Below are positions 34,339-42,484 of a stretch of DNA of 64,000 bases, in pieces (positions within the stretch are counted from its first letter, which is position 1; the number at the start of each line of letters is the position of its first letter). Origin of the DNA: Enteractinococcus fodinae. Its GTDB lineage: Bacteria > Actinomycetota > Actinomycetes > Actinomycetales > Micrococcaceae. Below the pieces are notes generated by a model. It was not told where the DNA came from, searched no databases, and saw only the letters and a list, made by a program, of their open reading frames with translations. The DNA is taken from NCBI RefSeq assembly GCF_031458395.1, contig NZ_JAVDYJ010000001.1, forward strand, positions 496,001 through 560,000, given 5' to 3'. The translations under genes were made by a program, and so were the position numbers.

Positions 34339-34992
34339 ATGACGGACCACGCAGTATCATCGCGCGCTCGTCGCTCCGGCGTTGCTCGATTATGGCGAGG
34401 CTGGGTTGTCGCGTTACTTGCGGTACTCTTCGCTGCCGGAAGCCACCAGGCAGCACACTCTGTTACCCATGGCTCTATAGAAAGCATCCCCTGGCAGCTC
34501 TTAGTGTTTTCAACTGCACTGACTGCACCGATTGCTGTTGCGCTCGCGGGACGGCAAGTTGCCACATGGGGTACTGCAGCTACCACTGTTTTCGGCCAGG
34601 TAGCTTTCCACCTGCTCTACTCTTTGCCATACACCGGGGTTTCCGACCTCCCCAATGGGCATCATCAGCATCATGGCGCAGCACCGATTGCTGAAGCTCA
34701 GCTCGCATCCATAGATCATGCGGCTCATAGCATCGGAACCACGGATGCCGTCATGCTTCTTGCCCACTTCATCGCCGGCGCACTGACTACCTGGGTTATT
34801 GTGCATGGTGAACGTAGCCTGCTGATCATCGTCGCCTGGCTTCTGGTCACACCGATCAACCTTCTGTTGGCTAGTCCGCCGCTCAGCACTGATCGAGTGT
34901 GCGAGCAATTCCCTACAGGTCGTGTGTGGGTTCCCCATCCGATGAATATCGCGCCCACGCGATGGACCCGCGGACCGCCCGTACTAGCGTAG
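34339..34992 (+). CDS. Membrane protein with His-rich loop, first gene of the copper cluster
   Basis: The 217-residue protein has about five membrane helices and an external-type loop with NGHHQHHGA, a likely metal-binding cluster, plus further His (SHQAAHSVTHG, IDHAAHS). The start at 34339 has CAGGAG 5-6 nt upstream. It is followed by CopC with a 72-nt gap. No defined family recognised; context suggests copper handling at the membrane. Confidence 0.72.
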   Translation: MTDHAVSSRARRSGVARLWRGWVVALLAVLFAAGSHQAAHSVTHGSIESIPWQLLVFSTALTAPIAVALAGRQVATWGTAATTVFGQVAFHLLYSLPYTGVSDLPNGHHQHHGAAPIAEAQLASIDHAAHSIGTTDAVMLLAHFIAGALTTWVIVHGERSLLIIVAWLLVTPINLLLASPPLSTDRVCEQFPTGRVWVPHPMNIAPTRWTRGPPVLA

Positions 34993-35064
34993 ATGTGGCC
35001 AACCTGTGGGATCGGCCCTCCCACATTCGTCGGATTGACCCAAGGCATCCTTGGGAAGGAAGAT

Positions 35065-35718
35065 ATGCAACACACTGTTTCTACCCGTTTTGGCCTCTGG
35101 CTTGCCGTGCTGTTCACTGCTGTTGGACTTATGACGGCACCTTCGACAGCACACGCACACGATGTGCTAGTTGAGTCCACCCCCGAGATGGGATCCACGG
35201 TCGAAACCACCCCGGAAGAGGTGCGGTTACGCTTCTCTGGGACCCCCCTCACCGGTGAGGGATTGACGAATTTAATCCGTGTCACGGACGACCAAGGCAA
35301 CGAATGGCAAGACGGTGAGGTCGTCGTAGAAGGCTATGAGCTTGCCGTCCCGCTGTGTGAGACGTTGCCGCAAGGTGAATATACCGTCGCCTACCGAGTT
35401 ATCTACTCGGACGGGCACACCGGTGAAGAACGGTTCAACTTCACGAATGCGGATCCAGAGGCACCAGCCAATGGCACTCCGGAAAGTTGCGGTGCGGTGG
35501 TAGAGGAACCAGCCCCCACCGCGGGAGCCACTGACTCCGACACTACTCAGGACACATCGAGCGCCGAAAATACCGCCGATGAAAATTCTTCAGCGTCGAT
35601 TCCCGGATGGGTCTGGGTCGTCGGCGGTGTCGGCATCTTCGTTATAGCAGCGATTGTGTATCTGCTCATGCGTGGTAGCCGCACTGGCCCGGCAGCCGAA
35701 GACTCATCGGGCGACTAG
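35065..35718 (+). CDS. copC: CopC-domain copper-binding protein, membrane anchored
   Basis: The 217-residue protein has a signal peptide ending at HAHA-like cleavage so that His (HDVLVESTP) becomes the mature N terminus, a Cu(II) ligand in CopC/YobA proteins. The beta-sandwich continues with TPEEVRLRFSG and ends IYSDGHTGEERFNF, which holds the second His. A Ser/Thr/Glu linker and a C-terminal helix (WVWVVGGVGIFVIAAIVYLLM) tether it. GGAAGGA lies 4 nt before the ATG. An inverted repeat (CCCAAGG-cat-CCTTGGG, 35039-35055) touches the ribosome site. Confidence 0.87.
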   Translation: MQHTVSTRFGLWLAVLFTAVGLMTAPSTAHAHDVLVESTPEMGSTVETTPEEVRLRFSGTPLTGEGLTNLIRVTDDQGNEWQDGEVVVEGYELAVPLCETLPQGEYTVAYRVIYSDGHTGEERFNFTNADPEAPANGTPESCGAVVEEPAPTAGATDSDTTQDTSSAENTADENSSASIPGWVWVVGGVGIFVIAAIVYLLMRGSRTGPAAEDSSGD

Positions 35719-35737
35719 ATAATCGTGTAGGAAACTG

Positions 35738-36295
35738 ATGAAAAAATTTTCCCCTGTCCTGTCCACCACCGCTATCGCCGGGTTACTCTTGGCCGGTTGC
35801 GCTTCGGATGACCAAGCCGAAGCGGTTGACGATCATGCTGTTGAAGGTGAGATCTTTGCGGTCGAAGATCCCTGGGTGCGTGCCACCGAAGTGATCATGG
35901 AGACCGACCATGATCACTCCATGACCGGTGCGTTTGTGCACCTCACCAACGTTTCTGGTGAAGACCAGACCATCGTTGGAGCTCACGCAGAGGTTGCCGA
36001 GTTGGTTGAGCTCCACGAAGTCATCGACGACGGGGGCGTCAATGTCATGCAAGAAAAAGAAGGGGGCTTTCCGCTTGCCGGCGAGCAGCGATACGAGCTC
36101 AACCCTGGTGAAGATCACATCATGTTGATGGATCTGGCCGAGGAAATTCAACCGGGTGATGTCATCGACATCACCCTTGAGGTGGCTACCGGCGAGACCC
36201 AAACAATCGAGTTTGTGGCCAAGGATTTCGTGGGCGCCCAGGAAAATTACGGCGACCTCGACCACCACGATGATGAAACTCACAGTGAGACATAA
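35738..36295 (+). CDS. PCuAC-type copper chaperone lipoprotein
   Basis: The 185-residue protein has a lipobox (LLAGC, Cys21) and a PCuA(C) domain: DPWVRAT, GAFVHLTN, ELHEV..GGVNVMQ and GEDHIMLMDL, giving the H...M...HxM copper-ligand pattern of the DUF461 family. These proteins deliver Cu(I) to the CuA centre of cytochrome oxidase. It has a His/Asp-rich tail (DLDHHDDETH). It fits the neighbouring CtaG and CopC genes; the next gene starts 15 nt later. Confidence 0.88.
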   Translation: MKKFSPVLSTTAIAGLLLAGCASDDQAEAVDDHAVEGEIFAVEDPWVRATEVIMETDHDHSMTGAFVHLTNVSGEDQTIVGAHAEVAELVELHEVIDDGGVNVMQEKEGGFPLAGEQRYELNPGEDHIMLMDLAEEIQPGDVIDITLEVATGETQTIEFVAKDFVGAQENYGDLDHHDDETHSET

Positions 36296-36310
36296 GAAAG
36301 ACGATACCCA

Positions 36311-37657
36311 GTGACCAACACGTCCAACTCTGCACACGAGCAACCGATTAAGGGTGTTTCGCGGCGTGGATTGTTGTTGGGTGCCGGGGGATTGGTCGGT
36401 GGGGGTCTGATAGGTGCTGCGACCGGATATTCTGCAGCATCGGTTGGTGCCCCCGCCGCACCCGGTGATCTCCAACAACCCGTCACGGTCAGTCCCGGGG
36501 TGGCAAATACTCAGGTGACGGTCTCTGAACCCTACGGTACAGATTCCATCCCGTTTTACGGGCCGCGCCAGGCCGGGGTTGATACTCCACTGCAGGCCCA
36601 CGGTATTTTCATCGGTCTGAACTTGCATGACGATACCGACTCTGACCGGCTAGCGTCGATGATGCGATTGCTCACCGATGACGCCGCCCGGCTGACGCAA
36701 GGCCGGGGGGCGCTGGCTGATCTCGACGAAGAACTCGCAGCGGCGCCTGCTCGGCTCACCGTGACCTTTGGGTTCGGTTCAGCAGTCTTCGACCGGACCA
36801 AACCAGAACTGAAACCCCCGTGGCTCAAGCCATTACCCGAATACTCGATTGACCAGCTCGATCCGGCGTGGTCCGGAGGCGACATGGTCATCCAAATCCA
36901 AGGCGATGATCCGCTCTCGGTGGCACACGCCCGTCGTATGCTACTCAAAGATTCGCGGGCCTTCGCTTCGGTGGCGTGGGTGCAAACCGGTTTCACCCAC
37001 GCTAGAGCTTCACACCCGGATGACACGACGATGCGCAACCTGTTTGGCCAAGTTGATGGCACCGGCAACCCGGTGAGCGGTTCGGATCAGGCCGAGCGGG
37101 TGGTCTGGGGTGTGGGCAACGGCGACGGTAACGGCACCAAGACCCTACAACCCTGGATTGAAAACGGCACCTCCATGGTAATCCGCCGGATTGCGATGAA
37201 CGTAGATGAATGGGATGAACTGGACCGCCCCATGCAAGAAGGCGTCATTGGTCGCAAACTGGGGTCTGGAGCGCCCCTGACCGGTGAACAGGAACACGAC
37301 GCCCCGGATTTCGAGGCATTAGGGCCCGCAGGGTTCCCGGTAATCTCCGACATTGCGCATATCCGCCGAGCGCGCACAACCGACTCAGACGAGGCGATGT
37401 TTCGGCGCAGTTTCAACTATGATGAACAACCGACCTCTTCGGGAAGTGCGCTGCACGGTCAGACGGGTGTATCGGAATCCGGCCTGATTTTCGTGGCCTT
37501 CCAGTGCGACGTCGGGCTACAGTACACCCCTATTCAGGATCGCTTAGCTGAAACTGATCACCTGAATTTGTGGACCATCCCGATTGGGTCAGCAGTTTTT
37601 GCCATTCCGCCCGGCTGTGCGGCAGATGGCTATATCGGCGAACCGCTGTTCGTCTAG
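36311..37657 (+). CDS. Tat-exported dye-decolourising peroxidase (EfeB-like)
   Basis: The 448-residue protein has a twin-arginine signal (SRRGLLLGAGGLVGGG). The DyP domains contain FGQVDGTGNP (the GxxDG motif with catalytic Asp), HIRRA with the proximal haem His, and a late GLIFVAFQ strand. DyP/EfeB enzymes are haem peroxidases exported folded. Here it sits inside a copper block, without EfeU/EfeO iron-uptake partners. GTG start. Probably same transcript as the PCuAC gene. Confidence 0.9.
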   Translation: MTNTSNSAHEQPIKGVSRRGLLLGAGGLVGGGLIGAATGYSAASVGAPAAPGDLQQPVTVSPGVANTQVTVSEPYGTDSIPFYGPRQAGVDTPLQAHGIFIGLNLHDDTDSDRLASMMRLLTDDAARLTQGRGALADLDEELAAAPARLTVTFGFGSAVFDRTKPELKPPWLKPLPEYSIDQLDPAWSGGDMVIQIQGDDPLSVAHARRMLLKDSRAFASVAWVQTGFTHARASHPDDTTMRNLFGQVDGTGNPVSGSDQAERVVWGVGNGDGNGTKTLQPWIENGTSMVIRRIAMNVDEWDELDRPMQEGVIGRKLGSGAPLTGEQEHDAPDFEALGPAGFPVISDIAHIRRARTTDSDEAMFRRSFNYDEQPTSSGSALHGQTGVSESGLIFVAFQCDVGLQYTPIQDRLAETDHLNLWTIPIGSAVFAIPPGCAADGYIGEPLFV

Positions 37658-37675
37658 CAACACCTAGGAGCACCG

Positions 37676-39793
37676 TTGACGACAACCAACACCCAGACAA
37701 CACCCGCACCGAACTGGCTCTGGCCGGTCTCGGTTATCACCGGTGTGGTTTTTTTGATCGTCATCGGTGTGCAATCCGGGGTCACGGGGGTCCAGGAACT
37801 CTCCGACCCCGGGGCACTCACTCGGTGGGCGCTGCCAGCAACAAAGGCTATCCACAATATTGCCTGGTCGCTGACCTTTGGTGCGCTCATGTTCGCTGCG
37901 ATCATCTTGCCGCGGTGGACCAAAATGCCCAAGCGCGGCAAGCAGCAGCCACCACAGGATGCTGAAGAACATCCTGCGTATACGCGTACGATCAAAATTG
38001 CCAGCGTGTCAGCCATCGTCTGGACATTCAGTGCGATCGCGCAAATCGTGTTCACCTACTCGGATGTTGCCGGGATGCCGGTCAACACCTCGCAGGGGTT
38101 CTCCGATGGCATGCTCGACTACGTCTTAGCCATCGCGGTGGGTCGCGCTTGGTTCTGGATGACCATTATCGCAGCGGTCGTGACCAGTCTGATCTTTGCG
38201 CTGCGTAGTCCCACAGGTATGGCCTGGGCCGCGGGCATCTCGTTGGCGGGGGTCATCCCGCTGGCACTGGTTGGGCACTCATCTTCGGGCGATGACCACT
38301 TTGCTGCGGTCAACTCCATCGGGTTGCACCTATTGGGCGTGCTGCTGTGGGTCGGTGGTTTGGTGTTGTTGGCGATGCTTGCCCCCACCCTGGTCGGTAC
38401 CTCGCAGGTGCGACCCAAGATTAAACAGGACCACACGCAACCGCTGGTGTACACCGTGCTGAGCCGCTACTCAGCCGTGGCCGGGGTGGCGATCATTTTG
38501 GTTGCGGGTTCCGGTATCGCCAATGCCGCCATCCGGATGGAAACCTTCGAACACTTCCTGGCACCCTACGGTTTGATGGTCGTGCTCAAATTTGTGTTGA
38601 CGGTCGCACTGGGACTCATCGGATTAGCCCACCGGGTGCGGGTCATACCCCGCCTGAAAACCGGGACCACCCAACCCCCAGCCGGCGCGCGCAGAACCCT
38701 GTGGCAACTGATCGCCGTCGAAGTCGTCATCATGGTCGGGGTCATGGTGACCGCTACGCTCTTGGGGAGCTCGGAACCACCCAAACCCGAAGAAATCCCA
38801 CCGGATGCTTCGCCGGCCAGAATCACCACCAAATACGAACTTCCGCCAGAGCTCACTGCGATTCGCTGGATCACCGAATGGCGCTTTAACTGGTTGTGGG
38901 TTGCCGTGGCGATCTTCCTGGCCATCTGGTACCTGCGCGCCATTCGCAAACTCGCTGATCGCGGCGACCGGTGGCCCATCCGTCGTACCATCGTCTTTTT
39001 CCTCGGGCTGGCCATCCTGGTGTGGGATACCTCCAGCGCCCCGGCGATTTACGGGCTGGTGATGTTCTCCGCCCACATGGTCAATCACATGATCCTGACC
39101 ATGGTCATCCCGATCTTCCTCGTGCTCGGCGCGCCGATCACCTTGGCCATGCGTAGCATGGAGTCTCGCCGGGACGGCACACGGGGCCCACGCGAGTACA
39201 TGCTGGCCATCTTGCACTCGAAGTATTCCAAAGTCATCACCAACCCGATCTTTGCCGCCGTCAACTTTGCCGGTTCCCTGGTGATTTTCTACTTCACCCC
39301 GGTATTTGAATTCGCGCTGCGCTACCACATCGGCCACGAGCTGATGAACGTGCACTTCCTGTTGACCGGATTCATCTTCGTGTCGGTCATGATCGGTATC
39401 GACCCGCTGCCAAACCGGCCCAGTTACCCGCTACGGCTGGTCATCCTGCTGGCCACCATGGTCTTCCACGCCTTCATCGCGGTGGCACTGACCGGGTCCG
39501 ACTCGTTGTTGATGGCCGAATGGTTCTCGGCCATCGGTCGTGACTGGGGCGCCTCGGCGATCGAAGATCAACAAGTCGGTGGACTCATCATGTGGGGGAC
39601 CGGTGAATTCCCAACTGTCGCCTTGGCCATGATCGTGTTGTTCCGCTGGCGCCAAGAAGACATGAAACACGCAAAACGTCGCGACGAACGCGTCGAAAAA
39701 CACGGCGACAGCGATCTCGATGAACTCAATGACTACTACGCCCGCATGGCTGCAGCCAACGAGGAGCACACCCCACATGACACCGTCCGGTAA
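37676..39793 (+). CDS. CopD-CtaG fusion: copper import / cytochrome oxidase assembly membrane protein
   Basis: The 705-residue protein joins two membrane domains. Residues about 1-330 are CopD-like (PF05425), with a WTKMPKRGK loop and GHSSSGDDHFAAVNSIGLHLLGVLLWVGGL. Residues about 400-660 are caa3_CtaG (PF09678), with the FSAHMVNHMILTMVIP and RYHIGHELMNVHFLLTG His motifs. Such fusions are common in actinobacteria and serve copper supply to cytochrome oxidase. TTG start with AGGAG 6 nt upstream. The last codons overlap the next gene's start. Confidence 0.9.
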   Translation: MTTTNTQTTPAPNWLWPVSVITGVVFLIVIGVQSGVTGVQELSDPGALTRWALPATKAIHNIAWSLTFGALMFAAIILPRWTKMPKRGKQQPPQDAEEHPAYTRTIKIASVSAIVWTFSAIAQIVFTYSDVAGMPVNTSQGFSDGMLDYVLAIAVGRAWFWMTIIAAVVTSLIFALRSPTGMAWAAGISLAGVIPLALVGHSSSGDDHFAAVNSIGLHLLGVLLWVGGLVLLAMLAPTLVGTSQVRPKIKQDHTQPLVYTVLSRYSAVAGVAIILVAGSGIANAAIRMETFEHFLAPYGLMVVLKFVLTVALGLIGLAHRVRVIPRLKTGTTQPPAGARRTLWQLIAVEVVIMVGVMVTATLLGSSEPPKPEEIPPDASPARITTKYELPPELTAIRWITEWRFNWLWVAVAIFLAIWYLRAIRKLADRGDRWPIRRTIVFFLGLAILVWDTSSAPAIYGLVMFSAHMVNHMILTMVIPIFLVLGAPITLAMRSMESRRDGTRGPREYMLAILHSKYSKVITNPIFAAVNFAGSLVIFYFTPVFEFALRYHIGHELMNVHFLLTGFIFVSVMIGIDPLPNRPSYPLRLVILLATMVFHAFIAVALTGSDSLLMAEWFSAIGRDWGASAIEDQQVGGLIMWGTGEFPTVALAMIVLFRWRQEDMKHAKRRDERVEKHGDSDLDELNDYYARMAAANEEHTPHDTVR

Positions 39794-40565
39794 GACCACT
39801 CTTGTCGCCCTTTTGACCGTTGCCGGACTGGGCCTGACGAGTTGCTCGGCTGATGATGACGCCCCCGCAGCAGAACAGTCTGACCTCGAAAGCCTCATGG
39901 CCACGGATGCCCGGGGTGATCAGCGGGCCGCCGGTGGGGCGACCGCCATGGCCATGGAATTGGGTTTTGAACAGGTACAGGCCGCATCGGAGTCTGAAAT
40001 CGAAGCCGTTCGGGGTAATGCTGCAGACCGCGCCGGGACTGCGGAAGAGCTCACGGTCGAGCCCGCTGCGTGTGCCCAACCCATCGCGGAGCTGGACTGG
40101 TCACCGATCCTGGCCCCTTCCGATGCGGTCACGCGCGTGGATTTTAGCACCGGTAACTTCCAAGGCGCCGGCAGCGTTGAGGTCGCGGGCATTACGGAAG
40201 ACACCGGCGGCTCCACGCAAGCCGCCGATGACGTCGCAACGCATCAGCGCGCGGTCGAAGAAATCACCACCAACTGTCATGACCTGACCATGATGCTGGC
40301 GGATGACTCTGAACCCGACTGGGCCGAACTGGAATATACCTTCACCGCCGAGCCGGTCGAAACCGAGTCTGGCTCAGGACTGCGGTGGCAGCGGTATCCC
40401 ACCGACGACCCCGAAGGCCAGACGACCACGGCGCTGACCATGATGACCGAGCACGACGGGTATGCCATCCAAGTGGCCTTCATTGGGGGCGAAGACATTG
40501 GCGACGATGAGTTCACCGACATCACCGAAGCGATTCTGGCCTCGGCCGTGGCCCAACTCGACTAG
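39777..40565 (+). CDS. Lipoprotein of unknown function, last gene of the copper cluster
   Basis: The 262-residue protein has a lipobox (LGLTSC, Cys at about residue 20) followed by an acidic linker. The C-terminal half is a soluble domain (AACAQPIAELDW, TNCHDLTMML, LTMMTEHDGYAIQVAFIG) resembling sensor-type lipoproteins of actinobacteria, with no named family recognised. Two Cys in the domain could pair. The ATG lies within the end of the CopD-CtaG gene (17-nt overlap) with GAGGAG 10 nt upstream. Confidence 0.75.
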   Translation: MTPSGKTTLVALLTVAGLGLTSCSADDDAPAAEQSDLESLMATDARGDQRAAGGATAMAMELGFEQVQAASESEIEAVRGNAADRAGTAEELTVEPAACAQPIAELDWSPILAPSDAVTRVDFSTGNFQGAGSVEVAGITEDTGGSTQAADDVATHQRAVEEITTNCHDLTMMLADDSEPDWAELEYTFTAEPVETESGSGLRWQRYPTDDPEGQTTTALTMMTEHDGYAIQVAFIGGEDIGDDEFTDITEAILASAVAQLD

Positions 40566-40573
40566 GCGTTAAA

Positions 40574-40611
40574 CACGTACGGTCAGACCGTTGCGAGCCT
40601 GACCGTACGTG
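40574..40611 (+). terminator. Hairpin after the copper cluster
   Basis: A perfect 13-bp stem (CACGTACGGTCAG with CTGACCGTACGTG) has a 12-nt loop and begins 8 nt after the lipoprotein stop. It has no U-tract, so it is probably a U-less terminator. A TGGAAC-AC-GTTCCA palindrome follows at 40644-40657. Confidence 0.6.
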
Positions 40612-40760
40612 CATCATGTCAATTGGAGCGTTCCCTAAGTCACTGGAACACGTTCCATTCTAAAGAGCTTGCCTCAACCGGAGCTTTCGCTTCGGTAAAT
40701 TCCGGGACAACGTTTCACGTCCCGGCGCCCGCAGAGCGTAGGGCATTATGATGAGACATT

Positions 40761-41573
40761 ATGACCACACAGTCTCCGACCCTGCGACTCATCCATCTGT
40801 CAGACCTCCACCTTGTGGAAGAGGGAAAACTGCTGCGCGACGTCATGGATACTCCAGCGCGCATGCGGCAAGCCCTGGACAAACTTGTGACCCTTGATCC
40901 CGCGGCGATCATTGTCTCCGGAGACATCGGGCAGCGCAACCACTACGTCCACGACGACGCCGCAGCGTACTTCGGGCACTTCCAAGACCACCTGGACATC
41001 CCGTTTATCACCGTCAGCGGCAACCACGACCCAATCGACTCGGTGGGCACCGCCTTCAACCCGGCGAGAATCGCCTCCGGCCCAGAACTCTGCGACACCG
41101 TCCACGATATCCATGGACTGCGCATCATCGGGCTAGATTCCCACGGCGTCGGTCGAAATTTCGGGCATCTTACCGAAGCCCAGCACTCCTGGCTGGCCGA
41201 GGTGTTACAGGAACCCGCAGTCCACGGCACACTGTTGACCGTTCACCACCCGCCGATCCCATCGACCACCGTCTCGCAACGCGGTTCGGGCTTGCAGGAT
41301 CCCGAGACCTTGCATGACATCATCAAAGATTCCGATGTGCGAGCGATCCTGTCGGGCCATTATCACCACCAGGTCGCCGGCACTTTGGGGCATATCCCCG
41401 TGTGGGTGTCCGGAGCAGCGTCGTATAACTTCGATCTGTTCGCAGCGCCGACGATGTTACGCGGAATGGATGACGGGTGGGCCACGATCGTCGATGTCTA
41501 CCCACACACTGTCACGTTCTCCTCGTTGCTGCTGACCAGCCGTCAGCAGGTCTTTACCAAGGATGTCAGCTGA
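40761..41573 (+). CDS. Calcineurin-like metallophosphoesterase (CpdA-like)
   Basis: The 270-residue protein has all metal motifs: HLSDLHL, VSGDIGQ, SGNHD, a middle VHHPPIP and GHYHHQ. This is the class III cyclic-nucleotide phosphodiesterase / CpdA arrangement, hydrolysing a phosphodiester with two metal ions. Substrate unknown. The downstream glycosylase overlaps its end by about 11 nt. Confidence 0.88.
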   Translation: MTTQSPTLRLIHLSDLHLVEEGKLLRDVMDTPARMRQALDKLVTLDPAAIIVSGDIGQRNHYVHDDAAAYFGHFQDHLDIPFITVSGNHDPIDSVGTAFNPARIASGPELCDTVHDIHGLRIIGLDSHGVGRNFGHLTEAQHSWLAEVLQEPAVHGTLLTVHHPPIPSTTVSQRGSGLQDPETLHDIIKDSDVRAILSGHYHHQVAGTLGHIPVWVSGAASYNFDLFAAPTMLRGMDDGWATIVDVYPHTVTFSSLLLTSRQQVFTKDVS

Positions 41574-42219
41574 GTCTATGACGGCAATCCCCACGTTCCG
41601 GCAGCTCTATGACCTCCTAGACCGGTGGGTGGAGCCAGGCACCTGGTGGCCAGCAGACACCGATTTTGAGGTCGGCGTCGGGGCGATCCTGACCCAAAAC
41701 ACCGCGTGGACCAATGTAGAACAGGCCATTGAGGCGCTGCGGTCCAACCGTCTCCTGACGCCTGTTGGCATCGCGAGTGTGGATATAAGTGGTCTCAAGG
41801 AACTGATTCGTCCCGCTGGATTTATGAACGCCAAAGCCACGTACCTCAAAAATTACACGACCTGGTATCTAGCCAATTACACTTCAGCCGCGGAGCTCCC
41901 GACCGACCAACTGCGGCAAAATCTCATGGCGGTACGTGGGATCGGCCCAGAAACGGCTGATGTGCTGCTGCTGTATGTGTATGACCGACCGGTGTTTATC
42001 TGGGATGCATATGCTAGGAGATTTCTTACAGCCGCTGGATATGCAACCCCACAAGGGTACGAACCAGCGCGTCGAGCTCTGACCGGTGTGATGCTGGAGG
42101 CTGATTTCACCACAGTAGAACAACAGCGGTTCCATGGCCTCATTGTGCAAGCCGGCAAGGAAGCTACAGTCGTTGGTGGTTGGGAGACATACTGGCAGCA
42201 GTTACAAGGCGCCCCGTAG
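41563..42219 (+). CDS. HhH-GPD DNA glycosylase, Fe-S-free endonuclease III relative
   Basis: The 218-residue protein (213 if ATG 41578 is used) has EndoIII-like ILTQNTAWTNVEQAI, then the helix-hairpin-helix VRGIGPETADVLLLYVY and the catalytic Asp region IWDAYARRFL. The Lys that makes EndoIII a lyase is Glu (GPETAD), and there is no Cys at all, so no Fe-S cluster. FHGLIVQAGKEA near the end resembles the cluster-less MagIII group, so a monofunctional alkyl-base glycosylase is plausible. It overlaps the phosphoesterase end. Confidence 0.82.
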   Translation: MSAESMTAIPTFRQLYDLLDRWVEPGTWWPADTDFEVGVGAILTQNTAWTNVEQAIEALRSNRLLTPVGIASVDISGLKELIRPAGFMNAKATYLKNYTTWYLANYTSAAELPTDQLRQNLMAVRGIGPETADVLLLYVYDRPVFIWDAYARRFLTAAGYATPQGYEPARRALTGVMLEADFTTVEQQRFHGLIVQAGKEATVVGGWETYWQQLQGAP

Positions 42220-42242
42220 GGAGCTGCTTGTGACATAAACAG

Positions 42243-42313
42243 AGCGGGTGACGGGAATCGAACCCGCGTATCTTGCTTGGGAAGCAAGCGCTCTACCATT
42301 GAGCTACACCCGC
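42243..42313 (-). tRNA. tRNA-Gly (CCC)
   Basis: On the minus strand a 7-bp acceptor stem GCGGGTG / CACCCGC closes the cloverleaf. The D arm contains AGCTCAATGGTAGAGC, the anticodon arm CTTGC-TTCCCAA-GCAAG gives anticodon CCC, and the T arm has GCGGGTTCGATTCCCGT. 71 nt, discriminator T, no encoded CCA. Reads GGG codons. Confidence 0.97.
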
Positions 42314-42484
42314 GTGGCTTCACCAAATCCGGTGTTCTGGTTGAAGACCTAGGGAATATCTTAACACCCTTGGCGACCACCGTCGCGTATTTCATCGGTG
42401 CGGCGATTTGCCGGTGGTGAAACCTGACTACTTCGTGTGACGCATGGCCTTGCGCCCAGCGTGGGATAAGGAAGAATACACACC

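Noticed and set aside
36311-37657. EfeUOB iron-uptake operon
   Set aside because: Only the EfeB-like peroxidase is present; the neighbours are copper proteins, with no EfeU permease or EfeO.
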